Source: Bradyrhizobium sp. NP1
GTDB lineage: Bacteria > Pseudomonadota > Alphaproteobacteria > Rhizobiales > Xanthobacteraceae
DNA: 64,000 nucleotides
Direction: 5' to 3'
NCBI RefSeq assembly: GCF_030378205.1
Contig: NZ_CP127385.1
Span: 3,946,001 to 4,010,000, forward strand
In this document: piece after piece, positions 38,919 through 48,042 of the stretch
How positions within the stretch are numbered: position 1 is the stretch's first letter
Layout: each line of letters begins with the position of its first letter
Program-made: the position numbers and the translations under genes
The notes under the pieces: model-generated
Told to the model about the DNA's origin: nothing
Seen by the model: the letters and a program-made list of their open reading frames with translations, nothing else
Databases searched by the model: none

Positions 38919-40880
38919 CTAGAACTCCGCATGAAAGCGACCCGCGACGACCGACACCGGTCCACGGTCGGCGTTGTAGGCGGGGTTGGTGATGAGCTGG
39001 TAGTCGAGCGTGAACGTCGTCCATTGGTTCAGGCTGTAGGCATAGTAGGCCTCGAACACCTTCTCGTTCGCATAGTTGAGCTTGCCGTCCCCGATCAGGA
39101 TGCCGAGGCCGCCGGCGGCGAAATAGGCGCGCGCCTGCGCCGACAGGCCTTCGATCACCCCGCCGATCCCGATCCGGTCGTCGGGACGGCCCCATGAGGT
39201 CCCCCGCAGCACGGCGCCGAGCGACAGGCTCGCGTCGCAATCGGTCCAGCCGATCTTCTCGGTCTGGCCGGCGTCCCAGCTCGCCCGGGAAAACATGCCG
39301 AGATCTTCGGTGATGGCCTGTTCGAGATTGACGACGAATCCGTAGTTGGTGCGCCCCTTGCGCGTAAGGGTGATATCGGGAGCGCTCGCCGAGGACTGCG
39401 CCAGCGCGACCGCTTCGGCATAGCTGCCGGCATTGGCGCGGTTCGCCCATCCCATCAGGCGCAGCTTGCCCGGCTGCGAGAGCAGCGCATAGCGCAGCTC
39501 GACCTCGCCGATATATTCGCCGCGGTCGGGGATGCGGGTGTCGAAGGTGTTGACGTTAGACTCGGTCGGAACCAGGAAGTAGCCGAAGCGGACCGCCCAG
39601 TGCTTCTGGTTGAGCTCGGCCAGCGCGCCCCAGGTGTAGCTGATCTTGTCCATCGTGAAGTCGTACGAGCCGCAGCAATACATGTTCCAGTTCAGGAAAT
39701 CGCGGCGCGGATCGTGCGCGTAGGCGTTGCCGTCGAAGAAATCGATCACCGACAATTTGCCGGCGGTGACGGTGATACGCGAGATGTCCTGCTTGCCGCC
39801 GAGCTGGTTCGGACCGTCCGCAATCGCCTCCTGTTCGCCGCCGAGACCGAAGGTCTGCCGCACATAGGCGCGCGCAATGTTGACCCGCGGAATCGGGAAA
39901 TCCGATTTCTGCGCCTCGCCGTTCGGAAAGCCCGCGACGCCATAGGTGTCGGCCAGGCCAAAGCCCTGCATCAGCTCCGGATTGACGTAGATCTCGCCGC
40001 CTTCCCACGGCCGGACGCCGACGAAGGCGGTCGCGCTCGTCGTGTTCTTCAACTGGCTCGCGCCGGAAAGGCTCTGTGGACCTTCATAGGGCGAGCGAAA
40101 CGACGGATAGCCCTGGCCGATCAGGGTGAACTGCCCATGGACGTTCCAGTCGTTCGACGCGATCGGCCAGCGATCGGCAGAAGCAACCCTGGCGCCTGAC
40201 AGCTCGCGCCCGCCATGGTCCAGCTTGTAGTTGAGCCCGAGGCGCAGCAGGTGCAAGTCAACCGCCGCACTGTGGCGCGTGCCGGAAGGAAAGGCGGCGC
40301 TCACGCTGCCGAAGCGATCGTAGAGATATTCGAGCCGCGCCGTCCAATCCGGCGCAAGCGCGACCTCGCTCCCGATGCCGGCGACCCAGCCGATGCGGCT
40401 CGGCAGAGCCTTGTCCTGGTCGGCGCCGATGCCTGGTGACTCCGTCAGACGCGCCAGCGACCATGCCCATCCGCCGGTGCCATAGACCATCCAGCGATTG
40501 AAGGCGTAGCCGATGCGGCCGCGAAAGCTGGCGACATGCTCGATCCGATCGGCGACGGACGTGCCCCTCACAGTTGCGCGCTGTGCGGCGAGCCCATCTT
40601 CCAGAAAGTTGGGGAAGGAAACGTCCGCCTCCGCACCCAGCAGCAGCCGTGAGGGGAGGAGGTAGTTGTAGCCGGCCTGCAGGCCGGCTGAGAGGCTGCC
40701 GAAGGAGTTTCCGGTTGGCCGAAAACCATCGAGCGTGCCTGTGAGACTCCCGCGCCCGTAGGCGAGGTGCCCTCCGACATAGGCTCCCGACCAGTCGAAA
40801 GCAGAAACTTCCGCCGCAGCCGCCGGCATGCCGATCGTCCCCCAGAACAAGCCCGAAACAAGCACCCCCAGCAAACGCAC
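38919..40880 (-). CDS. Fused outer-membrane protein: Omp25/31-type barrel plus OprB-type porin
   Basis: The 653-residue product has a signal peptide (MRLLGVLVSGLFWGTIGMPA, cleaved after AAA). Residues about 28-220 resemble the 8-stranded Omp25/31 family (FDWSGAYVGGHLAYGRGSLT and LNYKLDHGG as the last strand). Residues about 235-653 match OprB-type carbohydrate porins: NVHGQFTLIGQGYPSFRSPY, then YVNPELMQGFGLADTYGVAG and a C-terminal strand ending VVAGRFHAEF. Two barrels in one chain are unusual but reported for Bradyrhizobium-type proteins. It probably takes up sugars across the outer membrane. Confidence 0.82.
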   Translation of the reverse strand: MRLLGVLVSGLFWGTIGMPAAAAEVSAFDWSGAYVGGHLAYGRGSLTGTLDGFRPTGNSFGSLSAGLQAGYNYLLPSRLLLGAEADVSFPNFLEDGLAAQRATVRGTSVADRIEHVASFRGRIGYAFNRWMVYGTGGWAWSLARLTESPGIGADQDKALPSRIGWVAGIGSEVALAPDWTARLEYLYDRFGSVSAAFPSGTRHSAAVDLHLLRLGLNYKLDHGGRELSGARVASADRWPIASNDWNVHGQFTLIGQGYPSFRSPYEGPQSLSGASQLKNTTSATAFVGVRPWEGGEIYVNPELMQGFGLADTYGVAGFPNGEAQKSDFPIPRVNIARAYVRQTFGLGGEQEAIADGPNQLGGKQDISRITVTAGKLSVIDFFDGNAYAHDPRRDFLNWNMYCCGSYDFTMDKISYTWGALAELNQKHWAVRFGYFLVPTESNVNTFDTRIPDRGEYIGEVELRYALLSQPGKLRLMGWANRANAGSYAEAVALAQSSASAPDITLTRKGRTNYGFVVNLEQAITEDLGMFSRASWDAGQTEKIGWTDCDASLSLGAVLRGTSWGRPDDRIGIGGVIEGLSAQARAYFAAGGLGILIGDGKLNYANEKVFEAYYAYSLNQWTTFTLDYQLITNPAYNADRGPVSVVAGRFHAEF

Positions 40881-41057
40881 GCCGTCGCCCCCATGAAATC
40901 AATCGCGAAATCAATCGCGCCATCTGGGTGACCTTATGCAAATGCAAATCATTCGCAACAGACCAATGGTCGCAGCCCCGGGCGGGTCAGGGGATGGGGC
41001 CTCCTGAATTTCGTGAAACCGAGCTGCGCTTCGCCACAGGCCTCGGCGATGCACGAG

Positions 41058-41645
41058 CTAGGCCGGGCAGCGCGGGATTTCGTCGACGATCGCGCGTCCC
41101 GGCACCAGCGAGCGCAGATCGACGTCGCGGGTGAGGGCGACGTAGTCGCCGGTCTCAGCGGTTCGCAGATAGGTGGTCAGGTAGACCGGACCATCGGCGA
41201 GGTCGGCGGTCTTGCAGCCACGGGTGTGAACCGCGATCGAGATCGATCCGCCGGGGCTGCCTGCGCCTTTCCTCGCGATCAGTTCGGAGCGGAAAGCGAG
41301 CAGGCGCGGCAGATCGGCTTCATCGATGCGGTAGGCGAAGACATGCGTGCCGGCGCCGGCTTCGGACGCCAACTCCGGGGGCGTCGGCAGTTCGCGCAGC
41401 ATGAATTCGCGCATGTCTTCCGGGGAGCGACCGACCTTCACGGCGATCCGCAGCACCACGCCTTGCGGCAGTGGCTTGACGGCAAGCGGCAATTTCACCG
41501 CGGCGCGCAATTGCGCGGGATCGGTGCTCTCGAAATCGACACGCGCGAGTTTTGCCAGCGACATCACCGGCATATGACCGCATCCTGCGGCGAGCAAGCA
41601 GAGCGCGAGCCACAGCGCGCGCGAGGACAGGAGAGGGGACCGCAT
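41058..41645 (-). CDS. Lipoprotein, hypothetical
   Basis: The 195-residue product has a lipoprotein signal (LWLALCLLAAGCGHMP, lipobox LAAGC). The mature domain (AVKLPLAVKPLPQGVVLRIA to VALTRDVDLRSLVPG) is beta-rich, with a possible disulfide between GCKTADL and the C-terminal PRCPA. Function unknown. It diverges from the DUF2975 gene. Confidence 0.7.
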   Translation of the reverse strand: MRSPLLSSRALWLALCLLAAGCGHMPVMSLAKLARVDFESTDPAQLRAAVKLPLAVKPLPQGVVLRIAVKVGRSPEDMREFMLRELPTPPELASEAGAGTHVFAYRIDEADLPRLLAFRSELIARKGAGSPGGSISIAVHTRGCKTADLADGPVYLTTYLRTAETGDYVALTRDVDLRSLVPGRAIVDEIPRCPA

Positions 41646-41673
41646 CGGGTGAATGGATATTGACGATGATTAT

Positions 41674-41690
41674 TTATCGTATTACGATAA
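41674..41690. promoter_or_regulatory. Palindromic operator upstream of the DUF2975/XRE pair
   Basis: TTATCGTA-T-TACGATAA is a perfect 17-bp palindrome about a central base, in an AT-rich patch 29 bases before the DUF2975 gene. It is the expected binding site of the XRE repressor encoded two genes on, or of a regulator of the divergent lipoprotein. Confidence 0.65.
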
Positions 41691-41718
41691 TTAAATCTTG
41701 TGTCAATAGGATCTTCCC

Positions 41719-42264
41719 ATGACCGCTCCCAATCCGTCGATCCGCCTGCGCCGCCTCTGCCGCGCGATGAAGACCCTCACCACGTCCGGCATGCTGTTCA
41801 TCGCCATCGGCATGGTCGCGATCTTCTGTGTTCCCGACTGGACGCGGAATCTGCTGGTGGCCCGGCTCGGGCTCATGGGTGACGTGCTGCCGCTCGCGCC
41901 CGCGCGCGTGATTGCTGGTGCTGCGATCGCCGCGGTGCCGGTCGGCGTGCTGCTCTATGGCCTGTGGCAGGCACGGCAATTGTTCGCCGATTTCGCTGAC
42001 GGCTTCGTGTTCATGTCGAGCAGCGCCCGGCGCTTGCGCGATTTTGCGCTGGCGATCCTGGCACAGGCTGTGCTGCAGCCGATCGCGGCGACCGCCATGC
42101 TGCTGGTTTTCACCTACGACAACCCGCCGGGCAACCGGCAGCTCGTCATCGCGCTGTCGTCCAACGACTATCTCGCGCTCATCATTGGCGGCATGCTGCT
42201 GGCGATCGCCTGGGTGCTGGTCGAGGCAACCCGCATCGCGGACGAACATGCAAGCTTCGTCTGA
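41719..42264 (+). CDS. DUF2975 membrane protein
   Basis: The 181-residue product has four membrane segments, at about 22-42, 62-84, 108-130 and 150-170, and the DUF2975 pattern (LFADFADGFVFMSSSARRLR between spans 2 and 3). DUF2975 proteins usually come with a small XRE regulator, as here. Role unknown. Confidence 0.82.
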   Translation: MTAPNPSIRLRRLCRAMKTLTTSGMLFIAIGMVAIFCVPDWTRNLLVARLGLMGDVLPLAPARVIAGAAIAAVPVGVLLYGLWQARQLFADFADGFVFMSSSARRLRDFALAILAQAVLQPIAATAMLLVFTYDNPPGNRQLVIALSSNDYLALIIGGMLLAIAWVLVEATRIADEHASFV

Positions 42265-42276
42265 GGGGAGGCGGGC

Positions 42277-42516
42277 ATGCCAATCATCGTCAACCTCGAC
42301 GTCATGCTGGCGCGGCGCAAGATGCGCTCAAAGGAGCTTGCCGAGCGCATCGGCATCACCGAGCAGAACGTCTCGCTACTGAAATCCGGCAAGGTGAAGG
42401 GCGTGCGCTTCGACACGCTGGCCCTCATCTGCGAGACACTCGCCTGCCAGCCCGGCGATATCCTCGAATATCGCCCCGACGTCGAGGCGATCCCGCTGCG
42501 CCGAGCGCGCGCTTAG
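42277..42516 (+). CDS. XRE-family regulator (YozG-like)
   Basis: The 79-residue product is almost only a helix-turn-helix: LAERIGITEQNVSLLKSGKV, then FDTLALICETLACQPGDILE. It follows the DUF2975 gene by 12 bases. It probably represses its own operon through the TTATCGTA palindrome at 41674-41690. Confidence 0.88.
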   Translation: MPIIVNLDVMLARRKMRSKELAERIGITEQNVSLLKSGKVKGVRFDTLALICETLACQPGDILEYRPDVEAIPLRRARA

Positions 42517-42519
42517 CGT

Positions 42520-44169
42520 CTATGCCGAGATCGCCTTCGCCGATTCCACCTGGTTGCGCAGCAGGAACTTCTGGATCTTGCCGGTCGAGGTCTTCGGGAT
42601 CGGCCCGAACACGACAGCTTTGGGCGTCTTGAAGCCGGACATGTGGCTGCGGCAGAAGCTGATGATGTCGGCCTCGGTCGCCTGCGCGCCGTCCTTCAAT
42701 TCGATGAACGCGCAGGGCACTTCGCCCCATTTCTTGTCGGGCTTTGCCACCACGGCCGCGAACAGCACGGCCGGATGCTTGTAGAGGATGTCCTCGACCT
42801 CGACGGAGGAGATGTTCTCGCCACCGGAGATGATGATGTCCTTGGAGCGGTCCTTGATAATGACATAGCCATGCTCGTCGAGCACGCCGAGATCGCCGGT
42901 GTGGAACCAGCCACCTTCGAAGGCCTCCTTCGTCGCCTTCTCGTTCTTCAGATAACCCTTCATCACGATGTTGCCGCGGAACATCACTTCGCCGATCGTC
43001 TCGCCGTCGCGCGGTACCTCGCGCATCGTCTCGGGATCCATCACGGTGATGGCTTCCTCGAGTGGGTAGGACACGCCTTGGCGGCGCTTCATCTGCGCGC
43101 GCTGGTCGGCCGGCAGATCGCTCCAGCCCGGCTGCTCCGCACAGACGGAGGCGGGGCCGTAGGTCTCGGTCAAGCCGTAGACATGGGTCAGCCGGATGCC
43201 GATGCTCTCCGCGCCTTCGAGCACGGCGACCGGGGGTGCCGCGCCCGCGATCAACCCCACCACGCTCCGCGCCGCCTTGCCTTTGGGCGCATCGGGCGCG
43301 TTGATCAGGGTGTTGTAGACGATCGGCGCGCCGCACATGTGGGTAACGCCGTGCTCCGCAATCAACGCGAAGATCTTGGCGGGATCGACCTTGCGCAGGC
43401 AGACATTGACGCCTGCGGCCGCGGCCATGGTCCAGGGGAAGCACCAGCCGTTGCAGTGGAACATCGGCAACGTCCAGAGATAGACCGGATGCTGGCCGAG
43501 CCCACCGGCAAGGATGTTGCTGACGGCGTTGAGGTAGGCGCCGCGGTGATGGGTCACCACGCCCTTCGGATTGCCCGTCGTTCCCGACGTGTAGGAGAGC
43601 GCGATCGCATCCCACTCGTCCGCGGGCTTCTTCGGCACGAAGGCCGGATCGCCTTGCGCCACCGCAGCCTCATATTCGATCGTGCCGATCCGTTTTCCCC
43701 CGGCGAACGCGGCATCATCGACATCGAGCACGTCGGGCTTCGGCCCCTGCATCAGGGTGAGTGCTTCCGCAATTACGCCGGAAAATTCCGGATCGACCAG
43801 GATGATGCGGGCGGCGCCGTGGTCGAGCTGAAAGGCGATGGAAGCCGCATCGAGGCGGATATTCAGCGTGTTCAGCACGGCGCCCGCCATCGGCACGGCG
43901 AAATGCAACTCGTTCATCGCGGGCACGTTGGGCAGCATCGCCGCCACCGTGTTGCCTTCGCCGATGCCCCGGCCTGCCAGATAGGACGCAAAGCGCCGGC
44001 AGCGCGCATAGGTTTCCGACCAGGTGAAGCGGCGGCCCTCATAGACCGCGCTGACATGATCCGGATAGACCGCGGCGGTGCGCGTGATGAAGCTCACCGG
44101 CGTCAACGGCACGTAATTGGCGCCCGTCTTGTCCAGACCGAGATCGTATTGATTCTGCTTGCCACTCAT
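42520..44169 (-). CDS. Acyl-CoA synthetase (AMP-binding)
   Basis: The 549-residue product has the adenylate-forming signatures: ALSYTSGTTGNPKGVVTHHR (P-loop), HVYGLTETYGPASVC (A5), WFHTGDLGVLDEHGYVIIKD (A7) and PKTSTGKIQKFLLR (A10 Lys). WTLPMFHCNGWCFPW is typical of the medium-chain/3-methylmercaptopropionate-type subgroup. It activates a carboxylic acid to its CoA ester. A TRAP transporter for organic acids follows upstream on the same strand, 13 bases away; together they could import and activate a substrate. Confidence 0.9.
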   Translation of the reverse strand: MSGKQNQYDLGLDKTGANYVPLTPVSFITRTAAVYPDHVSAVYEGRRFTWSETYARCRRFASYLAGRGIGEGNTVAAMLPNVPAMNELHFAVPMAGAVLNTLNIRLDAASIAFQLDHGAARIILVDPEFSGVIAEALTLMQGPKPDVLDVDDAAFAGGKRIGTIEYEAAVAQGDPAFVPKKPADEWDAIALSYTSGTTGNPKGVVTHHRGAYLNAVSNILAGGLGQHPVYLWTLPMFHCNGWCFPWTMAAAAGVNVCLRKVDPAKIFALIAEHGVTHMCGAPIVYNTLINAPDAPKGKAARSVVGLIAGAAPPVAVLEGAESIGIRLTHVYGLTETYGPASVCAEQPGWSDLPADQRAQMKRRQGVSYPLEEAITVMDPETMREVPRDGETIGEVMFRGNIVMKGYLKNEKATKEAFEGGWFHTGDLGVLDEHGYVIIKDRSKDIIISGGENISSVEVEDILYKHPAVLFAAVVAKPDKKWGEVPCAFIELKDGAQATEADIISFCRSHMSGFKTPKAVVFGPIPKTSTGKIQKFLLRNQVESAKAISA

Positions 44170-44182
44170 CGGTCATCTCCCG

Positions 44183-46072
44183 TCAAAGGAACCCGATCGA
44201 GATCCATGGAAATATCGCAACGATAATCAATCCGATCAGAAGCGCCAGCATATAGCCCCAGATCGGCCGGATCCCTTGCGCCGGATCAACCCGGCCGATG
44301 GCGCAGGCGGCGTAATAGCCGACCCCGAATGGCGGGGCGAACAGGCCGATGCCCATGGCGAGGATGATGATCATCGCATAGTGCACCTCGTGGACGCCGA
44401 CGGCGCGCGCGATCGGGAACAGAAGCGGCCCGAACAGCACGATCGCCGGAATCCCTTCGAGCACGCTGCCGAGGATCGTGAAGGCCGCGATCGAGACCGC
44501 GATGAAGGCGGCGCGGCCGCCGGGCAGGCCGGTCATGGCGGTGGCGAGCGCCCGGGAAAAGCCCGACTGCGTCAGCCCCCAGGCCATCCCGGTGGCGGTG
44601 CCGATGATCAAGAGGATCGCCCCCGACAGGCAGGCGGTCTCGATCAGCATCGGCATCAGCCGCCGCCAGTCGAAGCGGCGATAGATCAAAAGCCCCACGA
44701 TCAGGCTGTAGACGATGCCGATGGTGGAGACCTCGGTCGCGGTGGCGATGCCTTCGACCACGGCGTAGCGGATCACGAAGGGCAGGGCGAGCGCGGGCAG
44801 GGCGATGACGAAGGCGCGGGCAATCTCGCCGGCATCGGCCCGCTGCACGTCGCTGAGGTCCTCGCGCCGGTAGCGCCACCACACCAGCGCCGACAGCGTG
44901 ATCGCGAGCACGACGCCGGGCAGCAGCCCGCCGGTGAACAGCGCCGAGATCGACACGCCCGTCACCGAGCCGATCGTGATCAGCACCAGGCTCGGCGGGA
45001 TGGTTTCGGTCTGCGCGCCGGTGGCCGCGAGCAGGGCGACGAGATCGCCCGGCTTGGCGCCGCGCTGCTTCATCTCCGGAAACAATACCGGGGCGACGGC
45101 GGCCATGTCGGCCGCCTTCGAGCCCGAGATGCCCGACACCAGGTACATGGCGCCGACCAGCACATAGTGCAGCCCGCCCCTGACATGGCCAAGCAGGCTC
45201 GCCAGGAAACCCACCATGGCCCGCGCCATGCCGGTCATTTCAATCAGGAGCCCCAGGAACACGAACAGCGGCACCGAGAGCAGGATCAGATGGCTCATGC
45301 CCTCGTCCATGCGGCCGACCAGCACCATCAGCGGCGTGCGCGTGGTCAGCGCGAGGTAGCCGAAGATGGCCAATCCGAAGCCGAATGCGATCGGCACGCC
45401 CGCGAACACGCAGAAGCCGGCGACGCCGACGAAGAAGATCACGAGGTTGAGGTTGCCGAGCGGCCTGAGCCACGGCTGCGCCAGCCAGAACAGGGCGATC
45501 ACGAGGGCCACGGAGGCCGCCGCGGCCAGCACCGTGCGCATGTCGCCGAAACGGATCAGCCGCAGCACCGCGAACAGCGCCATCAGGCAGACCCCGACCG
45601 GCAGCGCGGCGGCGCGCCAAGTATTGGAGATCTGCAGCGCCGGCGTGGTGATGAAGCTCTCCTCATAGGCGTATTCGTAGGATGGCTTCACCACGAGCAC
45701 GAGGAAGGCCAGCGCCGCGCAGGTCGCGACCAGGTCGAGATAGGCGCGCGTCCGGGCCTGCGCGCCCGCCACCACCGCCGTCATCCGCATGTGCTCGGAG
45801 CGCCGGAATGCCACCGCGGCGCCCAGCATCGCGAGCCACAGGAACAGCATCGACGCCAGCTCGTCCGACCAGATCAGCGGCGAATGCAGCCCGTAGCGCG
45901 ACACCACGCCGGCAAACAGGATCACGATTTCGGCGACGACCAGGATCGCCGCCGGAATCTCGACCAGCATGCCGAGGCCCGCTTCGAGCGCCTCGACCAG
46001 GGAGCGGCGGCGAGGGGGCTCGACCGCCCCCTGCACCACCTCGACCACCGTCACCTCTGTTATGTGAGCCAT
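44183..46072 (-). CDS. TRAP transporter fused small and large membrane subunits (DctQM)
   Basis: The 629-residue product begins with a DctQ-type part (about 25-185: VVSRYGLHSPLIWSDELASM, then FRRSEHMRM) and continues as DctM (about 200-629). DctM features include VPIAFGFGLAIFGYLAL, LLSVPLFVFLGLLIEMTGMA, ATGAQTETIPPSLVLITIG and FAPPFGVGYYAACAIG. Fusion of the two subunits is known in part of the family. It is energised by an ion gradient and works with the DctP protein encoded next to it. Confidence 0.9.
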   Translation of the reverse strand: MAHITEVTVVEVVQGAVEPPRRRSLVEALEAGLGMLVEIPAAILVVAEIVILFAGVVSRYGLHSPLIWSDELASMLFLWLAMLGAAVAFRRSEHMRMTAVVAGAQARTRAYLDLVATCAALAFLVLVVKPSYEYAYEESFITTPALQISNTWRAAALPVGVCLMALFAVLRLIRFGDMRTVLAAAASVALVIALFWLAQPWLRPLGNLNLVIFFVGVAGFCVFAGVPIAFGFGLAIFGYLALTTRTPLMVLVGRMDEGMSHLILLSVPLFVFLGLLIEMTGMARAMVGFLASLLGHVRGGLHYVLVGAMYLVSGISGSKAADMAAVAPVLFPEMKQRGAKPGDLVALLAATGAQTETIPPSLVLITIGSVTGVSISALFTGGLLPGVVLAITLSALVWWRYRREDLSDVQRADAGEIARAFVIALPALALPFVIRYAVVEGIATATEVSTIGIVYSLIVGLLIYRRFDWRRLMPMLIETACLSGAILLIIGTATGMAWGLTQSGFSRALATAMTGLPGGRAAFIAVSIAAFTILGSVLEGIPAIVLFGPLLFPIARAVGVHEVHYAMIIILAMGIGLFAPPFGVGYYAACAIGRVDPAQGIRPIWGYMLALLIGLIIVAIFPWISIGFL

Positions 46073-46102
46073 GACGGCCCTCTGCGCTTGAGGCTTTGTG
46101 CG

Positions 46103-47122
46103 CTACGACAGCTTGCCGACAGCCTTCTCGAGCAGCTCCCAGGCGTGCTCGCCGTACTTGCCCTTCCATTCGGCATAGAAGCCCGCCGCGCGCAGCTTCT
46201 CGCGGAACGGCGCCACGTCGGGCTGGTTGAAGATCAGCCCCTTGCCGGCGAGTTCCTCCTTCACGGTGGCGTTAAGCTTTTCGGTGTCGGCGCGCTCCTT
46301 GACCGCTGCGGCATTGATGTTCTTCGCGACGATCGTGCGGATATCGTCCGGCAGCGCGGCCCAGGCGCGGCGGTTCATCAGGAACCAGAAGCCGTCCCAC
46401 ATGTGGTTGGTCATCGAGCAGTATTTCTGCACCTCGTAGAGCTTGGCTGCCGAGATCAGCGCCAGCGGATTTTCCTGGCCCTCGACCACCTTGGTCTGAA
46501 GCGCGGAATAGACCTCGCTGAAATTGATCGAGGCGGGCGAGGCGTCGAAGGCCTTGAACATCGAGGTCCACAGCGGCGACACCGGCACGCGGATCTTGAA
46601 GCCCTTGAAGTCGTCGGGTCCGTTGATCGGCTTGGTCGACGACGTGGTCTGGCGAAAGCCGTTGTCCCAGATCTTATCCAGGACCTCGAGGCCAGCCTTG
46701 TTGATCTCGCCGCGCACATAGGCGCCGAGTTCGCCGTCCATGGTCTTCCAGACCGTCGGGTAATCAGGGAATGCGAAGCCGATGCCGTTGATCGAGGCCG
46801 CCGGCACCAGGGTTGCCAGGATCAGCCCGGACAGCGTGAAGAACTCGACGCCGCCCGAACGCACCTGGCTCAGCATATCCGTATCGGAACCGAGCTGGCT
46901 GTTCGGAAAGATCTGCAGGTCGAAGCGGCCATTGGTTTCGGTCTTGATCGCGGCCGCCATTTCCCGGGCGCGCGCGACAAACGGATGCGATTCCGGAAGG
47001 TTATTGGCAAACTTGTAGGTAAATTCCGCACTCTGCGCACGTGCCACATGCGGCGCGCCGATGCCGCCCAGAACCGCCGATGCAGCGGAAGCCTTCAACA
47101 GCGCGCGTCGGGAAAAATGCAT
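46103..47122 (-). CDS. TRAP transporter substrate-binding protein (DctP)
   Basis: From the ATG at 47122, after GGAG, the product has 339 residues. MHFSRRALLKASAASAVLGG looks like a Tat signal. DctP features: FANNLPESHPFVARAREMAA, FPNSQLGSDTDMLSQVRSGG, then KPINGPDDFKGFKIRVPVSP with the conserved Arg that binds the carboxylate. Typical substrates are C4-dicarboxylates, keto acids and other organic acids. Confidence 0.92.
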   Translation of the reverse strand: MHFSRRALLKASAASAVLGGIGAPHVARAQSAEFTYKFANNLPESHPFVARAREMAAAIKTETNGRFDLQIFPNSQLGSDTDMLSQVRSGGVEFFTLSGLILATLVPAASINGIGFAFPDYPTVWKTMDGELGAYVRGEINKAGLEVLDKIWDNGFRQTTSSTKPINGPDDFKGFKIRVPVSPLWTSMFKAFDASPASINFSEVYSALQTKVVEGQENPLALISAAKLYEVQKYCSMTNHMWDGFWFLMNRRAWAALPDDIRTIVAKNINAAAVKERADTEKLNATVKEELAGKGLIFNQPDVAPFREKLRAAGFYAEWKGKYGEHAWELLEKAVGKLS

Positions 47123-47494
47123 TCGATCTTCTCCTTGGGTTCTTCTTGTTGTCGGCCGCAATCCTATACGGACCGGACGGCGCCCGGTCATCTACGATCT
47201 CGCGCGCAACGCTGCTTATGGCAGCGCCGATGGAGGGCCGGCAATATCGGCTTTCGGACAGCAGGTAGCGGGACCGCGACAGCCGGTCTTGGTGCCATTC
47301 CCAAGCCGGCTCACGAAAGACCGCTCAGCGCCTTTGCTAAGGCCGTGCAGCAGGAATTTGCGCTAAATATCTGATCTAACTGTACATATAGATATTCCAT
47401 AATATACCTTATGCGAATCACAGATAGCCGGATAAGGGATGCCGCTGGTGTCTCGGCCGAGCTGCCTGCACCCCAGCAAGCCCTGCAGCGAACC
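47123..47494. other. Intergenic region upstream of dctP
   Basis: No gene is visible. The AT-rich segment at 47366-47410 holds an inverted pair ATATCT (47367-47372) and AGATAT (47390-47395), a possible operator for the TRAP operon. Confidence 0.4.
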
Positions 47495-47941
47495 CTACCC
47501 GTTGCGCGCAATCAGCTTGTCGAGGACGGCGCCCAGGCTGACAGCCTCGCGGTCGGTGATTGCGCCGCCGACCGCCTCATTGATCACGCGCGCATAGACC
47601 GGCCACATGCGCTTACGCAGCGCGCGGCCCTTGTCGGTGATGACGATGAGCTGGCCGCGGCCGTCTTCCTCACGGGCACGCCTGATGACGCAGCCCGCCT
47701 CCTCCAGGCGGTCGATCAATCTGGAGATGTTCGACTGCGCGATCAGCATCCGCTGCTGGATCTCGCCCGGCTTCAGGCCCGCATCGCCCACCTGGTCGAG
47801 CTCCCACAGCGCGTCGTACCAGGTGTAAGGCGGCAGCTCCGCCTCACGCAGCGCCCGCTCGACCTTGAGCAGCGCGGCCTGCTGGGCTCGGACCAGCCGG
47901 ATCCAGGCGCCGACGATGGGCTTGCTCGGTTCGTTCTGCAT
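47495..47941 (-). CDS. MarR-family regulator
   Basis: The 148-residue product has the winged helix of the MarR family: LKPGEIQQRMLIAQSNISRL, then LIDRLEEAGCVIRRAREEDG and RGQLIVITDKGRAL. Its Cys in EEAGCVIR could serve redox or electrophile sensing. It is divergent from the azoreductase gene, with three palindromes between them, so it probably represses both. Confidence 0.9.
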   Translation of the reverse strand: MQNEPSKPIVGAWIRLVRAQQAALLKVERALREAELPPYTWYDALWELDQVGDAGLKPGEIQQRMLIAQSNISRLIDRLEEAGCVIRRAREEDGRGQLIVITDKGRALRKRMWPVYARVINEAVGGAITDREAVSLGAVLDKLIARNG

Positions 47942-47961
47942 GCCGCCACGACATCACATCC

Positions 47962-48024
47962 ATGCGATCGCATCAAGTCTTGACGCAAAAATATGCGATC
48001 GCATATAAATACATGCGAACGCAT
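47962..48024. promoter_or_regulatory. Three MarR-type operator palindromes over the azoreductase promoter
   Basis: ATGCGATCGCAT at 47962-47973 and 47993-48004 is a perfect 12-bp palindrome; ATGCGAACGCAT at 48013-48024 differs in the centre. Between them lies a promoter candidate: TTGACG at 47979-47984 and CATATA at 48002-48007. The second and third sites cover the -10 and the start region, so bound repressor should block transcription. Confidence 0.8.
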
Positions 48025-48042
48025 GAAATGGAGGTTTCGGTC

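Noticed and set aside
44159..47374. A very long plus-strand open frame (over 1000 codons) opposite the TRAP transporter genes
   Set aside because: It is His/Arg/Asp/Gln-rich low-complexity protein, as expected from the antisense of high-GC membrane genes; the minus-strand genes have clear family motifs and start sites.
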